Assembly (NCBI RefSeq): GCF_013055795.1
Contig: NZ_JABETO010000015.1
Span: forward strand, 1-64,000
DNA from: Streptomyces sp. I05A-00742
GTDB lineage: Bacteria > Actinomycetota > Actinomycetes > Streptomycetales > Streptomycetaceae
DNA length: 64,000 bases
Reading direction: 5' to 3'
Shown: positions 26,273 to 35,742 of the stretch, piece after piece
How the letters are laid out: every line of letters begins with the position of its first letter
Numbering within the stretch: position 1 is the first letter of the stretch
Made by a program: the position numbers and the translations under genes
The notes under the pieces: generated by a model
Told to the model about the DNA's origin: nothing
Seen by the model: only the letters and a program-made list of their open reading frames with translations
Database searches by the model: none

Positions 26273-27691
26273 TCACCCCCGCCCGAACCCCGGCACCCGC
26301 TTCTCGAACAGCCACGGTCCCAGCACGTCGGCCACCGACCGTCCCAGCACCCGCTCCGCGTGCGTGAGGAACCCCGTCGTGTCCCCCGTGCCCCCGCGCC
26401 GCGTCTCGTGCCACGTCCGGAGGGTGCGGAAGAAGGGTTCGTCGCCCGCCGCGAGGCGGAGGGCGTGCAGGGCGCAGGCGCCGCGGACGTAGACGCGGTC
26501 GTCGAAGAGGTGACGGCGGCCGGGGTCGGCGATGCGGAGGTTCTGCCGCCGGTCGGCGAGGTCGTCGCGGGAGCGGTGGGCGAGGGTGTGGGCGTCGGCC
26601 TCGCCGAGGTGTTCGGACCAGAGCCACTCGGCGTAGGTGGCGAAGCCCTCGTTGAGCCAGATGTGCTGCCATCCGGCGAGGCCGACGCTGTTGCCGAACC
26701 ACTGGTGCGCGGTCTCGTGGGCGACGAGCGTCTCCCAGCCGCGCCGGCCGTCCATGTGGTTGCGGCCGAAGACGGAGAGCGTCTGGTTCTCGACGGGCGC
26801 GTCCAGATCGGCGTCGACGACGACCACGCCGTAGGACTCGAAGGGGTAGGGGCCGAAGAGGTCGGTGAAGACGCCCAGGATCCGCCCCTGGCGGGCGAGG
26901 TCGTGCCGGACGTTCTCCTCCAGCCCGACCGGGCAGGCCACATGGACCGGCACGGGCGCTCCGGCGGCCCCCTCGCCCGTCCAGGTCTCGCGGTGGAACC
27001 GGCCGGTGTAGACGGCCGCGAGGTAGCAGGCCATCGGCCCGGGGTGGTGGTAGGTCCAGCGGGCCGAGCCGCCCTCCTCGCGACGGTCGGTCAGGGAGCC
27101 GTTGGCGAGGGCGTCGTGGCCGGCCGGGACGGTGACCTCGATGGTGTAGGCGGCCTTGTCGTCGGGCCGGTCGTTGCAGGGGAACCACGAGGGCGCGCCC
27201 ACCGGCTGGGAGGCGACGAGGGTGCCGTCGTGGTCGTCGCCGGTGCGGTCCCAGCCGATGGGGCCGTAGGGCGAGGAGACGGGGCGTGGCCCGCCTTCGT
27301 AGCGGATGTCCAGGACGAAGGGGCGTCCCGGGTCGAGGGTGCGGCCGGTGGTGATCCGGAGCTTGCCGTCCCTGTGGTGGAAGCGGACCGGCCGGTCGTC
27401 GAGGAGGGTCTCGGTCACCGTGAGCCGGGCGAGGTCGAGTTCGACGCGGTCGAGGGCGACGTTGGCGGCCGCCTCGATCCAGGCGTGGCCGTCGAGCCGG
27501 TTCCGCCCGGGGTCGAAGGCGAGCTTCAGGTCGTGGGCGAGGGTCCGGTGGCCGTACGAGCCGTGGCCGGGGAAGTACTGCTGCTCGTGGGCGGCCCGGT
27601 GCCGGGAGCCGCCCCCGACGGCGGCGGAGGTCACCGGGACGACCGCCGCCGCGAGGAGGGCGCGGCGGCCGCATCCGTGTCGTGGGCCCAT
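26273..27691 (-). CDS. Exported M1-family metallo-aminopeptidase adjacent to the Pls-like gene
   Basis: 472-aa zinc metallopeptidase. The zinc site is HETAHQW with the third ligand in WLNEGFATYAEW. The substrate-binding exopeptidase loop reads PVENQT in place of GAMEN. The N-terminus (GCGRRALLAAAVVPVTSAA) is a probable Tat or Sec signal. Its ATG is 2 nt beyond the stop of the Pls-like synthetase, so the two are cotranscribed. In epsilon-poly-lysine producers a zinc aminopeptidase degrades the polymer; a matching role here is inferred, not shown. Confidence 0.9.
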   Translation of the reverse strand: MGPRHGCGRRALLAAAVVPVTSAAVGGGSRHRAAHEQQYFPGHGSYGHRTLAHDLKLAFDPGRNRLDGHAWIEAAANVALDRVELDLARLTVTETLLDDRPVRFHHRDGKLRITTGRTLDPGRPFVLDIRYEGGPRPVSSPYGPIGWDRTGDDHDGTLVASQPVGAPSWFPCNDRPDDKAAYTIEVTVPAGHDALANGSLTDRREEGGSARWTYHHPGPMACYLAAVYTGRFHRETWTGEGAAGAPVPVHVACPVGLEENVRHDLARQGRILGVFTDLFGPYPFESYGVVVVDADLDAPVENQTLSVFGRNHMDGRRGWETLVAHETAHQWFGNSVGLAGWQHIWLNEGFATYAEWLWSEHLGEADAHTLAHRSRDDLADRRQNLRIADPGRRHLFDDRVYVRGACALHALRLAAGDEPFFRTLRTWHETRRGGTGDTTGFLTHAERVLGRSVADVLGPWLFEKRVPGFGRG

Positions 27692-27692
27692 G

Positions 27693-30600
27693 TCACGCGG
27701 CTTCCCGCTCCGGTGCGGGTGCCCGGTCCGCCCGCGGCCGCTGGCCGGCGATGGGGTTGCCGGCCCAGCGGGTGCCGGGCGGGACCGTCTCGCCGCGCAT
27801 GACCAGGGACGAGGGGGCGATGGCGGTGTGCGCGCCGACGGTGGTGCCGGGCAGCACGATGCCGTGCGGGCCGAGGGAGGCGCCTTCGGCGAGGTGGACG
27901 GTGTCCATGCGCATGATCCGGTCGTGGAAGAGGTGGGTCTGGAGCACACAGCCGCGGTTGACGGTGGCCCCGTCGCCGAGGGTGATGAGGTCGGTCTCCG
28001 GCAGCCAGTGGGTGTCGCACCACACGCCCCGGCCGACGCGGACGCCCAGGGAGCGCAGCCACCAGTTGAGCACGGGAGTGCCGGTGAAGGGACCCGCCAG
28101 CCAGGGGACGGCGAGGGATTCGACGAAGGTGTCGAACAGTTCGTTGCGCCAGACGAACGAGCTCCACAGCGGGTGTTCGCCGCTCCGGAACCGGCCCATG
28201 AGCAGCCACTTCGCGGCGGTGGCGAGCAGTCCCGCGAGGATGCCGCCGAGCGCCAGCAGGGGGGCGGCAACGAGCGCGGCGAGGCCCAGGCCGCCGTTGG
28301 TGAGGACCCACTGCTCGCCGAGGAGCACCATGTCGGCCAGGGCGAGCCCGAACATCAGCGGCAGCACCCGGCACAGTTCGACGCCGGCGCGGGCCAGGAC
28401 CAGCCGCCGGGGCGGTGCGAAGGTGCGTCCGGCGTCGGCGACGGTGGCGACGCGGGGCAGCGGCATGGCGGGGCGGCCCAGCCAGGAGGTGCCGGGTTCG
28501 CTGTGCTCGGGCGCGTCGGAGAGGACGCCGACCAGGCCGTGGTCGGGGACGCCCCGGCCGGGGCTGATGATGCCGGAGTTGCCGAGGAAGGCGCGCCGGC
28601 CGACGTGGGCGGTGCCCAGGCGCAGCCAGCCGCCGCGCAGTTCGTAGGGGGCGACGAGGGTGTCGTCGGCGAGGAACGCGCCGTCGGCGACGGTCAGCAG
28701 GGAGGGCAGGGGCAGGACGGTGGAGAGTTCGGCGCGGCGGCCGATCCGGGCGCCCAGCATCCGCATCCACACCGGGGTGGCGAGGCTCGCGTACACGGGG
28801 AAGAGGTTCCGCCGGGTCCCGTTCAGCAGGCGGGTGATGACCCAGGCCCGCCAGGCGACGCCGCCGCAGGCCGGGTGGAGGCCGGCGCTGATGCCGCGGT
28901 TGAGGACGCGGACCGTGGCCGCGACGACGAGCATCCAGCAGACCGTGGTGACCACGGTGAAGACGGGGACGGCCAGGAACAGGCGGACGGCGACCGAGCC
29001 CAGCGAGGTGCTGCCCCGGATCAGGTAGTAGGTGCCGACGAGGGCCGGCGCGGCGGCGAGGACCGGCAGCAGCGGCAGGCCGAACAGCGAGAGCGCGTAG
29101 GCGGCGGACCAGCGCCGGGAGCGGGTGTGGCGCGGTTCTGGCCAGTCGTCGGCGGGACGGACCGGGCCGCTCGCCCGGTGGGCGGCGGCGTCCGGGCGGG
29201 CGGGCGAGCCCACCCAGGTCTGCCCGGCGGGCACATGGCCGTCGAGGCAGGCGCCGGGGCCCAGTTCGGCGCCGGGGCCGAGGGAGGAACCGGGCATCAC
29301 CATGCTGCGGTGGCCGGCCCGGGAGTGGGCGCCGAGGCGCACGGGTCCGACGTGCAGGGTCTCGCCGTCGATCCACCAGCCGGCGATGTCGGCCTCGGGC
29401 TCGACACTGCACCCCTCGCCGAGTTCGGCGAATCCGGTGACCGGCGGCATGGCGTGCAGAGAGACGTTTCTGCCCGCCGCGCAGCCGAGGGCGCGGGCGT
29501 ACCAGCGGGCCCAGGGGGTGCCCATCAGGGAGGGAACGCCGAACGCGGCCACCGTCCGTTCGGCGGCCCACAGCCGCAGGTGGACACGGCCGCCGCGCGG
29601 GTGGGCGCCCGGGGTGACGCCGTGGGTGAGCACGCGGGAGGCCAGCGCGCCGACCACGAACCGGCCGGGGGCGCTGAACAGCACGACCCAGGCGACGGCC
29701 ACCAGCCACCAGGAGGTGAACGGCGCCCAGGTCTGCGGGGCGAGGATGCCGAGGAGGTTGTCGGCGACGGTCAGGGCGGTCAGCAGGCGCAGGCCCTGGA
29801 CGCCGTAGAGGACGGTCTGCACCAGGATCTGCGCGGCGCCGGTGCGGCGCGGCAGCGGGCGGACCGTGCGCCGGGGGCCGGGGTCCTCGGCCGGGGCGTC
29901 GAGCGAGTCGATGTGTTCGGCCATGTCCCGCAGGACGGTGTGGCGGTACAGGCCGGCGACGGAGACGCCGGGGTGGTGCTCGCGCAGCGCCGAGGCCATA
30001 CGGGCGGCGGTGAGGCTGGTGCCGCCCATGAGGACGAAGTCGGAGTCGGAACCGGGCCGGGCGCCGAGCAGTTCCTCCCAGAGGTCGGCGAGGCGGCCCG
30101 CCGTGCCGTGCAGTTCCTCCCCGCCGCCGGGTCCGGTGCCGCCGGTGGTGGGGAGCGGCCAGGGCAGGGCGTTGCGGTCGACCTTGCCGGAGGTGCGGGT
30201 GGGCAGGTCGTCGACCTCGGCGAGGACGGGGACGAGGGCGGCGGGCAGCCGTGCGGCCAGCCGGTCCCGCGCGGACGCCGGGTCGTACCCGGGCCCCGGC
30301 ACCAGGTAGCCGACGAGCAGCTGGGAGCCGGACGGGGTGGTGCGCACCGCCGCGGCGGCGCCGCGCACGCCCGGGAGGTCGCCGAGCGCGGCGTCGATCT
30401 CGCCGAGCTCGATGCGCCGGCCGCCGAGCTTGACCTGGTCGTCGGCGCGGCCGGTGAAGACCAGGCCCTCCTCGTCGGCGCGGACGAGGTCGCCGGTGCG
30501 GTAGGCGCGCTCGGTGTCCAGGGCCGGGCAGGGCCGAAAGCGGTCGGCGTCCTTGGCGGGGTCGAGGTAGCGGCCGACGCCGACGCCGGCGATCACCAGC

Positions 30601-31655
30601 TCGCCCTCGGCGCCGTACGGCACGGGCTCGCCGTCCTCGTCGACGACGGCGAGCTCCCAGCCGTCGAGGGGCAGCCCGATGCGGACGGGCTCGCCCGGCT
30701 CCATCCGGGCGGCGCAGGCGACGACGGTGGTCTCGGTGGGCCCGTAGGTGTTCCACATCTCACGGCCGGGGACGGCGAACCGCTCGACGAGTCCGGGCGG
30801 GCAGGCCTCGCCGCCGACGATCAGCAGCCGGACCCGGTCCAGGGACTCCGCGGGCCAGAGGGCGGCGAGGGTCGGGACGGTGGAGACGACGGTGACGGCC
30901 CGCTCGACGAGCCAGGGGCCGAGTTCGTGGCCGGCTCTGACCAGCGCGCGGGGGGCAGGGACCAGGCAGGCGCCGTGCCGCCAGGCCAGCCACATCTCCT
31001 CGCAGGAGGCGTCGAAGGCGACGGACAGGCCCGCCAGCACCCGGTCGCCGGGGCCGAGGGGCTCGTCCTGGAGGAAGAGCGCGGCCTCGGCGTCGGTGAA
31101 GGCGGCGGCGCTGCGGTGGGAGACGGCGACCCCCTTGGGGGCGCCGGTGGAACCGGAGGTGAAGATGATCCAGGCGTCGTCCTCCGGCAGCGGCAGCCGT
31201 GCCCCGGCGGCCACCGGTTTCCGGCGGCCGGGGGCGAGGGAGCCGTCGGCGGTGACGACGCCGCACACCTCGGCCTCGTGGAACACCGTGGCGGCGCGTT
31301 CCTCGGGGTCGTCGGCGTCCACCGGCACATAGGCGGCGGAGCAGCGGAGGACGGCCAGGATGGACAGGTAGAGCTCGGCGGTTCCGGAGGGGACGCGGAT
31401 GCCCACCCGGTCGCCGGGGCCGACCCCGGCCCGGCGCAGCCGGGCGGCGCGGGTCTCGACCGCCGCGCACAGCTCCCGGTAGGTGAGGACGCCGGTCCCG
31501 GTGTCGAGTGCGGGGACGTCGGGGTGCGTGGCGGCGGTCGCGTCGAGGACGTCGATCAGGGTGCGCTCCCCGTGCGGCGGGGCGCTCGTATAACGCGCCC
31601 GCCCCACTGAGGGGACCAGTGGGGTGGGGGTGGAACTGGAAAGAGTCGGGGACAT
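27693..31655 (-). CDS. Pls/PosA-family NRPS-like poly(amino acid) synthetase
   Basis: 1320-aa single-module synthetase, the same size and architecture as epsilon-poly-L-lysine synthetase (Pls). The adenylation domain spans about residues 30-500 (IIFTSGSTGAPKG at 163, FDASCEEMW with the alpha-amine Asp at 215, YRTGDL at 385, core Lys491 in RTSGKVDR). The carrier domain has its Ser547 in GGTSL. The remaining ~700 residues alternate membrane helices with three related acyltransferase/hexapeptide-like soluble domains. It would activate one amino acid and polymerise it at the membrane without releasing intermediates. Monomer identity cannot be read safely by eye. The ATG at 31655 follows GAGGCGTAAGG. 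Confidence 0.93.
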   Translation of the reverse strand: MSPTLSSSTPTPLVPSVGRARYTSAPPHGERTLIDVLDATAATHPDVPALDTGTGVLTYRELCAAVETRAARLRRAGVGPGDRVGIRVPSGTAELYLSILAVLRCSAAYVPVDADDPEERAATVFHEAEVCGVVTADGSLAPGRRKPVAAGARLPLPEDDAWIIFTSGSTGAPKGVAVSHRSAAAFTDAEAALFLQDEPLGPGDRVLAGLSVAFDASCEEMWLAWRHGACLVPAPRALVRAGHELGPWLVERAVTVVSTVPTLAALWPAESLDRVRLLIVGGEACPPGLVERFAVPGREMWNTYGPTETTVVACAARMEPGEPVRIGLPLDGWELAVVDEDGEPVPYGAEGELVIAGVGVGRYLDPAKDADRFRPCPALDTERAYRTGDLVRADEEGLVFTGRADDQVKLGGRRIELGEIDAALGDLPGVRGAAAAVRTTPSGSQLLVGYLVPGPGYDPASARDRLAARLPAALVPVLAEVDDLPTRTSGKVDRNALPWPLPTTGGTGPGGGEELHGTAGRLADLWEELLGARPGSDSDFVLMGGTSLTAARMASALREHHPGVSVAGLYRHTVLRDMAEHIDSLDAPAEDPGPRRTVRPLPRRTGAAQILVQTVLYGVQGLRLLTALTVADNLLGILAPQTWAPFTSWWLVAVAWVVLFSAPGRFVVGALASRVLTHGVTPGAHPRGGRVHLRLWAAERTVAAFGVPSLMGTPWARWYARALGCAAGRNVSLHAMPPVTGFAELGEGCSVEPEADIAGWWIDGETLHVGPVRLGAHSRAGHRSMVMPGSSLGPGAELGPGACLDGHVPAGQTWVGSPARPDAAAHRASGPVRPADDWPEPRHTRSRRWSAAYALSLFGLPLLPVLAAAPALVGTYYLIRGSTSLGSVAVRLFLAVPVFTVVTTVCWMLVVAATVRVLNRGISAGLHPACGGVAWRAWVITRLLNGTRRNLFPVYASLATPVWMRMLGARIGRRAELSTVLPLPSLLTVADGAFLADDTLVAPYELRGGWLRLGTAHVGRRAFLGNSGIISPGRGVPDHGLVGVLSDAPEHSEPGTSWLGRPAMPLPRVATVADAGRTFAPPRRLVLARAGVELCRVLPLMFGLALADMVLLGEQWVLTNGGLGLAALVAAPLLALGGILAGLLATAAKWLLMGRFRSGEHPLWSSFVWRNELFDTFVESLAVPWLAGPFTGTPVLNWWLRSLGVRVGRGVWCDTHWLPETDLITLGDGATVNRGCVLQTHLFHDRIMRMDTVHLAEGASLGPHGIVLPGTTVGAHTAIAPSSLVMRGETVPPGTRWAGNPIAGQRPRADRAPAPEREAA

Positions 31656-31806
31656 GGCCTTACGCCTCAATTCGACGTTGGGAGTGCGAGCGCCCCTCGG
31701 ACGCCCGCACCCACAGACGTCGCTCCGCGCCCACGGGTTCGTAAATCGAGGCCAATGTTCCGCAAATCGAACACGCGGCGGAGGTGCCTCGGGCGCACTC
31801 TTTTCC

Positions 31807-31860
31807 CACGGTACGTGCCGTTTCACCGGAAAACCATGGTTTTCCGGTGGTCGTACCGTG
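31807..31860. promoter_or_regulatory. 54-bp nested inverted repeat upstream of the Pls-like gene
   Basis: The core is a perfect 26-bp palindrome (31824-31849) whose half is CACCGGAAAACCA. It is flanked by a second perfect pair, CACGGTAC (31807-31814) and GTACCGTG (31853-31860). It lies about 150-200 nt upstream of the Pls-like start and about 95 nt after the ABC-F stop. It may be an operator, a terminator for ABC-F, or both. The surrounding 31730-31950 region is AT-richer than the window average and carries a direct repeat AAATCGA (near 31742 and 31764). Confidence 0.75.
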
Positions 31861-31952
31861 ATGACCGCTTGGCACAGTGTTGACCTGCGGCGGAGGTTCT
31901 TTTCGGGGGAATTTTCGCCCAAAAGGGGGAGGAAAACTGGGAACCGAAACGC

Positions 31953-33590
31953 TCAGCGCTCCATAATGCGGCCGTCGTCGACCATGATCCGCCGGGTGGT
32001 GTGCACGGCCTCCAGCATCCTGCGGTCGTGCGTGACCAGGAGGAGCGTGCCCGTGTACGACGCGAGGGCGGACTCCAGCTGCTCGATGGCCGGCAGGTCG
32101 AGGTGGTTGGTGGGCTCGTCGAGCACCAGCAGGTTGACGCCCCGGGCCTGGAGCAGCGCCAGCGCGGCGCGGGTCCGCTCGCCCGGCGAGAGGGTCACCG
32201 CGGGGCGCAGCACATGGCCGGCCTTGAGGCCGAACTTGGCGAGCAGCGTCCGGACGTCGGCGGGGACGAGACCGGGGACGGCCGCCCCGAACGCGTCCAG
32301 CAGGGCCTCCGTCCCGAAGAACAGCGCCCGCGCCTGGTCCACTTCGCCGACGACCACCCCCGGGCCGAGCGAGGCGGCACCTTCGTCCAGCGGGAGCCGG
32401 CCCAGCAGGGCGGCCAGCAGGGTGGACTTCCCCGACCCGTTGGCGCCGGTCACCGCGACCCGGTCCGCCCAGTCGATCTGGAGGTCCACCGGGCCGAGGA
32501 CGAAGGAGCCGCGGCGCACCACGGCACCGCGCAGGGTGGCCACCACGGCCCCCGAGCGGGGCGCCGCGGCGATCTCCATCCGGAGCTCCCACTCCTTGCG
32601 CGGCTCCTCGACGGTCTCCAGCCGCTCGATCAGCCGCTCGGTCTGCCGGGCCTTGGCGGCCTGCTTCTCGCTGGCCTCGACCCGGGACTTGCGGGTGATC
32701 TTGTCGATGTCGTTGGCCTTGCGGCGGGCGTTCCTGACGCCCTTCTCCATCCAGTTCCGCTGGGTGTGGGCACGGGCCTCCAGGGAGGCGCGGGTCTCCG
32801 CGTACTCCTCGTACTGCTCGCGGGCCTGCCGGCGGGCCCGCTCGCGCTCCTCCAGGTAGGCGCCGTAGCCGCCGCCGTAGAGGTTGACCTGCTGCTGGGC
32901 CAGGTCCAGCTCCAGCACCTGGTTGACGGTCCTGGCCAGGAACTCGCGGTCGTGGCTGACCAGGACGGTGCCCGCGCGCAGCCCGGTGACGAAGTTCTCC
33001 AGGCGGTCCAGACCGTCGAGGTCGAGGTCGTTGGTGGGCTCGTCGAGCAGGAACACGTCGTACCGGCTGAGCAGCAGCGAGGCCAGGCCGGCGCGGGCGG
33101 CCTGGCCGCCCGACAGGGCGGTCATCGGCCGGTCCAGGCCGACGGTGAGGCCGAGCGAGCCGACGACCTCCTCCGCGCGCTCGTCCAGGTCGGCGCCGCC
33201 GAGCCCCAGCCAGCGCTCCAGCGCCGTGGAGTACGCGTCGTCGGCGCCCGGCGCGCTCACGACGAGCGCTTCCGTGGCCGCGTCGAGGGCGGCCTGCGCG
33301 GCCGTGACCCCCGTGCGCCGGGCGAGGAACTCCCGCACCGTCTCCCCCGGGCGCCGCTCCGGCTCCTGCGGCAGGTGCCCCACCGTCGCGGTCGGCGGAC
33401 TGATCCGCAGCGCGCCCTCGTCGGGCTCCGCGAGCCCGGCGAGCAGGCGCAGCAGGGTGGACTTCCCCGCGCCGTTGGCCCCGACCAGACCGATCACGTC
33501 CCCGGGGGCGACGACGAGGTCGAGCCCGGAGAACAGGGTGCGGTCGCCGTGACCGGCGGCGAGGTTCTTGGCGATGAGGGTGGCGTTCAT
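31953..33590 (-). CDS. ABC-F family ATPase
   Basis: 545-aa soluble protein with two ABC domains and no membrane segment. The first Walker A is GANGAGKST with signature LSGGQAARAG and LLDEPTNDLDL. The second is GANGSGKST with a variant signature LSPGERTRAALALL and LDEPTNHLDL. The charged inter-domain linker (EERERARRQAREQYEEY) is the ribosome-contacting P-site motif region. ABC-F proteins act on the ribosome in translation control or antibiotic protection; which applies here is unknown. The gene begins 13 nt after the upstream unrecognised gene. Confidence 0.93.
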   Translation of the reverse strand: MNATLIAKNLAAGHGDRTLFSGLDLVVAPGDVIGLVGANGAGKSTLLRLLAGLAEPDEGALRISPPTATVGHLPQEPERRPGETVREFLARRTGVTAAQAALDAATEALVVSAPGADDAYSTALERWLGLGGADLDERAEEVVGSLGLTVGLDRPMTALSGGQAARAGLASLLLSRYDVFLLDEPTNDLDLDGLDRLENFVTGLRAGTVLVSHDREFLARTVNQVLELDLAQQQVNLYGGGYGAYLEERERARRQAREQYEEYAETRASLEARAHTQRNWMEKGVRNARRKANDIDKITRKSRVEASEKQAAKARQTERLIERLETVEEPRKEWELRMEIAAAPRSGAVVATLRGAVVRRGSFVLGPVDLQIDWADRVAVTGANGSGKSTLLAALLGRLPLDEGAASLGPGVVVGEVDQARALFFGTEALLDAFGAAVPGLVPADVRTLLAKFGLKAGHVLRPAVTLSPGERTRAALALLQARGVNLLVLDEPTNHLDLPAIEQLESALASYTGTLLLVTHDRRMLEAVHTTRRIMVDDGRIMER

Positions 33591-33603
33591 GTCGGCGCCG
33601 AGT

Positions 33604-34677
33604 CTATCGGGCCATATGGGGGTCCCCAACGGATTTCCGCTGCCCGGGGCCGGGCCCCGGGCCTCCCGCCACGGCGACGCCCCCGAACGTCCGCGCCACC
33701 ACGAACGCCCCCGCCCCGCCGAAGCCGTCCAGCAGGTGCGCGCCGCGCTCCAGGCGCCCCGCGAACAGCTCGGCTGTACGGATCCGCCGCAGCCGGTCCT
33801 GCCGGTAGCCGGTCAGCCGGACGCGGCAGGCCGAGGCGACCTCGACCCGTACCCCCGCGCCGTCGACGTGGAGTCCGACCAGCCGGTGCCGGGCGGTCCC
33901 TGCGTCGGCGGGGCGCTGCACAAGCTGTTCGAGCTGGGCGACGAGGACCGGGAGGAGGGGGGCGGGGCGGTCGACGAGCGTCGCCGAGGCGCCCGCGGCC
34001 GTGAACGCGGCGCGGGCCGCGGCCCGTTCAGGTTCCCCGACGGCGCGGTCGAAGAGCACCGCGCCGTACTCCCGCAGCTCCTCCGGGGCGGCCCCGGTCG
34101 CGTCGCGGGTGAGGTCGGCGCCGATCCCCGCCGCGCGGAGGGCCGCCGCGAGGCGGGCGAAGGAGGCGACGCGCGGCCCCACGAGCAGGACCCGGAGCGG
34201 CGGCGGAGCGGCCGGGGTCCCGTCGGCGAGCAGCCGTTCCGCCACGCGCCGGTACTCCTCGGCGCGGAAGCGGAACGGGCCGGTCCCGTCCGGGGCGCCG
34301 CCGCTCCCGGTGGCGTCCCGCCAGGCGAAGTCACGCCAGACGACGGCCCCTTGGCCGTCCGGCTCGACCACGGCGGTCACCTCGCCGCACTCCGGGCCCG
34401 GGCAGTCGGGGCAGGTGTAGAGGACCGAGCGCCCGCCCTCCGGCGGGTCGCCGGTGCCGGGCAGCGGGCGGCGGTGGGCGCCCGGGGCGAGGGGTACGGG
34501 GACGAGGTCGGAAGCGGGCGGCGGGAAACCGTCGAGGTCCGCCAGGTGCAGCAGCAGCGGCCGGCCGTCGACGGTGAAATCCACGAACTCGCGGCGCACT
34601 TGGCACGCCCGTCCGCCGAGGACACCGCCGGCGCGCGTGGTGTGCGCCAGCCCGAGGGTCGCGTACTCCACTGTCAT
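33604..34677 (-). CDS. Unrecognised protein with a CPDCxxxxC motif
   Basis: 357-aa soluble protein that I cannot place in a named family. The N-terminal half contains DFTVDGRPLLLHLADL and a Cys cluster YTCPDCPGPECGEVTAVV, which could bind a metal, followed by VWRDFAWRD. The second half has a Rossmann-like start LRVLLVGPRVASFARLAAALRAAGIGADLT and an acidic, Ala-rich centre. It is probably cotranscribed with the ABC-F gene and divergent from an amino-acid oxidase gene. Confidence 0.75.
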   Translation of the reverse strand: MTVEYATLGLAHTTRAGGVLGGRACQVRREFVDFTVDGRPLLLHLADLDGFPPPASDLVPVPLAPGAHRRPLPGTGDPPEGGRSVLYTCPDCPGPECGEVTAVVEPDGQGAVVWRDFAWRDATGSGGAPDGTGPFRFRAEEYRRVAERLLADGTPAAPPPLRVLLVGPRVASFARLAAALRAAGIGADLTRDATGAAPEELREYGAVLFDRAVGEPERAAARAAFTAAGASATLVDRPAPLLPVLVAQLEQLVQRPADAGTARHRLVGLHVDGAGVRVEVASACRVRLTGYRQDRLRRIRTAELFAGRLERGAHLLDGFGGAGAFVVARTFGGVAVAGGPGPGPGQRKSVGDPHMAR

Positions 34678-34734
34678 GTGCCGAGTATTCCCCGACCCGT
34701 GCGGAATCCTCGCCCAACAGGCCCGGCGGGTCGG

Positions 34735-34740
34735 TACCTT
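34735..34740 (+). promoter_or_regulatory. Candidate -10 box for leaderless oxidase gene
   Basis: TACCTT ends 6 nt before the ATG at 34747, with no ribosome-binding site. Confidence 0.45.
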
Positions 34741-34746
34741 CACCTC

Positions 34747-35709
34747 ATGGTGAGCGATGCGATCGTGGTGGGATCCGGGGTCATCGGTCTGACCACGGCC
34801 GTCGTCCTCGCGGAGCGGGGCCGCAGGGTCGAGGTGTGGACGCGCGGGACGGCCGCGCAGACCACGTCCGCCGTGGCCGGGGGCCTGTGGTGGCCTTACC
34901 GCATCGAGCCGGCCGACGCCGTCACCGCCTGGTCGCTCGCGTCGCTGCCCGTCCTGGCCGGGCTCGCCCGGCGCCCGGAGGAGACCGGGGTGCGGATGGT
35001 CGACGGGGTGCACGCGGGCGCCGCGGCGGCCGCGTTGGGGCCGTGGGCGTCCGGGGTGCCCGGGCTGCGGGACGCCGCGCCGCACGAGATTCCGGCGGGG
35101 TACGAGCGGGCCGTCCGCGCCCGGCTGCCGCTGCTCGACATGCCCGTCCACCTCGGGTATTTGCAACGCCGCCTCGGGCTGGCCGGGGGGACGGTCACCC
35201 TCCGCCCGGTGGCCGCCCTCGCGGACGCCGGGCGCGCGGCGCCGGTGGTCGTCAACTGCGCGGGGCTGGGCGCCGGGCCGCTCGCCGGCGACCCGGAGGT
35301 GCACCCGGTGCAGGGGCAGCTCGTCGTCGTGGAGAACCCGGGCGTGCGCGAGTGGTTCACGGCCGCCGACGACCCCACGCGCGACCCGGCCTACGTCCTC
35401 CCCCAGCCCTACGGCCTCGTCCTCGGCGGCACCGCGCGCCCCCACGTCTGGGACTGCGCGCCGGTGCCCTCCCTGGCGCAGGCGATCATCGCCCGGTGCG
35501 CCCGGGTCCATCCCTCCCTCACCCGGGCCCGGATCCTGGCGCACCGGGCCGGGCTGCGGCCCGCGCGCCAACGGGTGCGGCTGGAGGCGGAGCGGCTGCC
35601 GGGCGGGACGCGGCTGGTGCATAACTACGGGCACGGCGGGGCCGGTGTGACGGTCGCCTGGGGGTGTGCGCACGAGGCGGCGGAGCTGGCGCTCGCGCGG
35701 GAGGAGTGA
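34747..35709 (+). CDS. FAD-dependent D-amino-acid oxidase-like protein
   Basis: 320-aa oxidase of the DAAO family, which deaminates D-amino acids to keto acids with H2O2 release. The FAD motif is VVGSGVIGLTTAVVLAERG and the C-terminal segment HNYGHGGAGVTVAWGCA is diagnostic of DAAO. The central AGGLWWPYRIEP is also typical. It is monocistronic and followed by a hairpin terminator. Confidence 0.9.
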   Translation: MVSDAIVVGSGVIGLTTAVVLAERGRRVEVWTRGTAAQTTSAVAGGLWWPYRIEPADAVTAWSLASLPVLAGLARRPEETGVRMVDGVHAGAAAAALGPWASGVPGLRDAAPHEIPAGYERAVRARLPLLDMPVHLGYLQRRLGLAGGTVTLRPVAALADAGRAAPVVVNCAGLGAGPLAGDPEVHPVQGQLVVVENPGVREWFTAADDPTRDPAYVLPQPYGLVLGGTARPHVWDCAPVPSLAQAIIARCARVHPSLTRARILAHRAGLRPARQRVRLEAERLPGGTRLVHNYGHGGAGVTVAWGCAHEAAELALAREE

Positions 35710-35735
35710 GGGGGTGACCCGTGCGGGTCATCCCC
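35710..35735. terminator. Bidirectional hairpin terminator
   Basis: 12-bp stem with one G-T wobble (GGGGGTGACCCG and CGGGTCATCCCC) and a 2-nt loop, between the convergent oxidase and peptidase genes. Confidence 0.75.
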
Positions 35736-35742
35736 TCGGGGT

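Noticed and set aside
22710..27674. 1654-codon open frame on the minus strand
   Set aside because: It is antisense to tex and other clear genes and has arginine/proline-rich composition without any domain; a shadow frame of high-GC coding.
31656..31922. In-frame extension of the Pls-like protein by 89 residues
   Set aside because: The extension crosses the nested inverted repeat and AT-richer DNA and has no family similarity; ATG 31655 has a ribosome-binding site.
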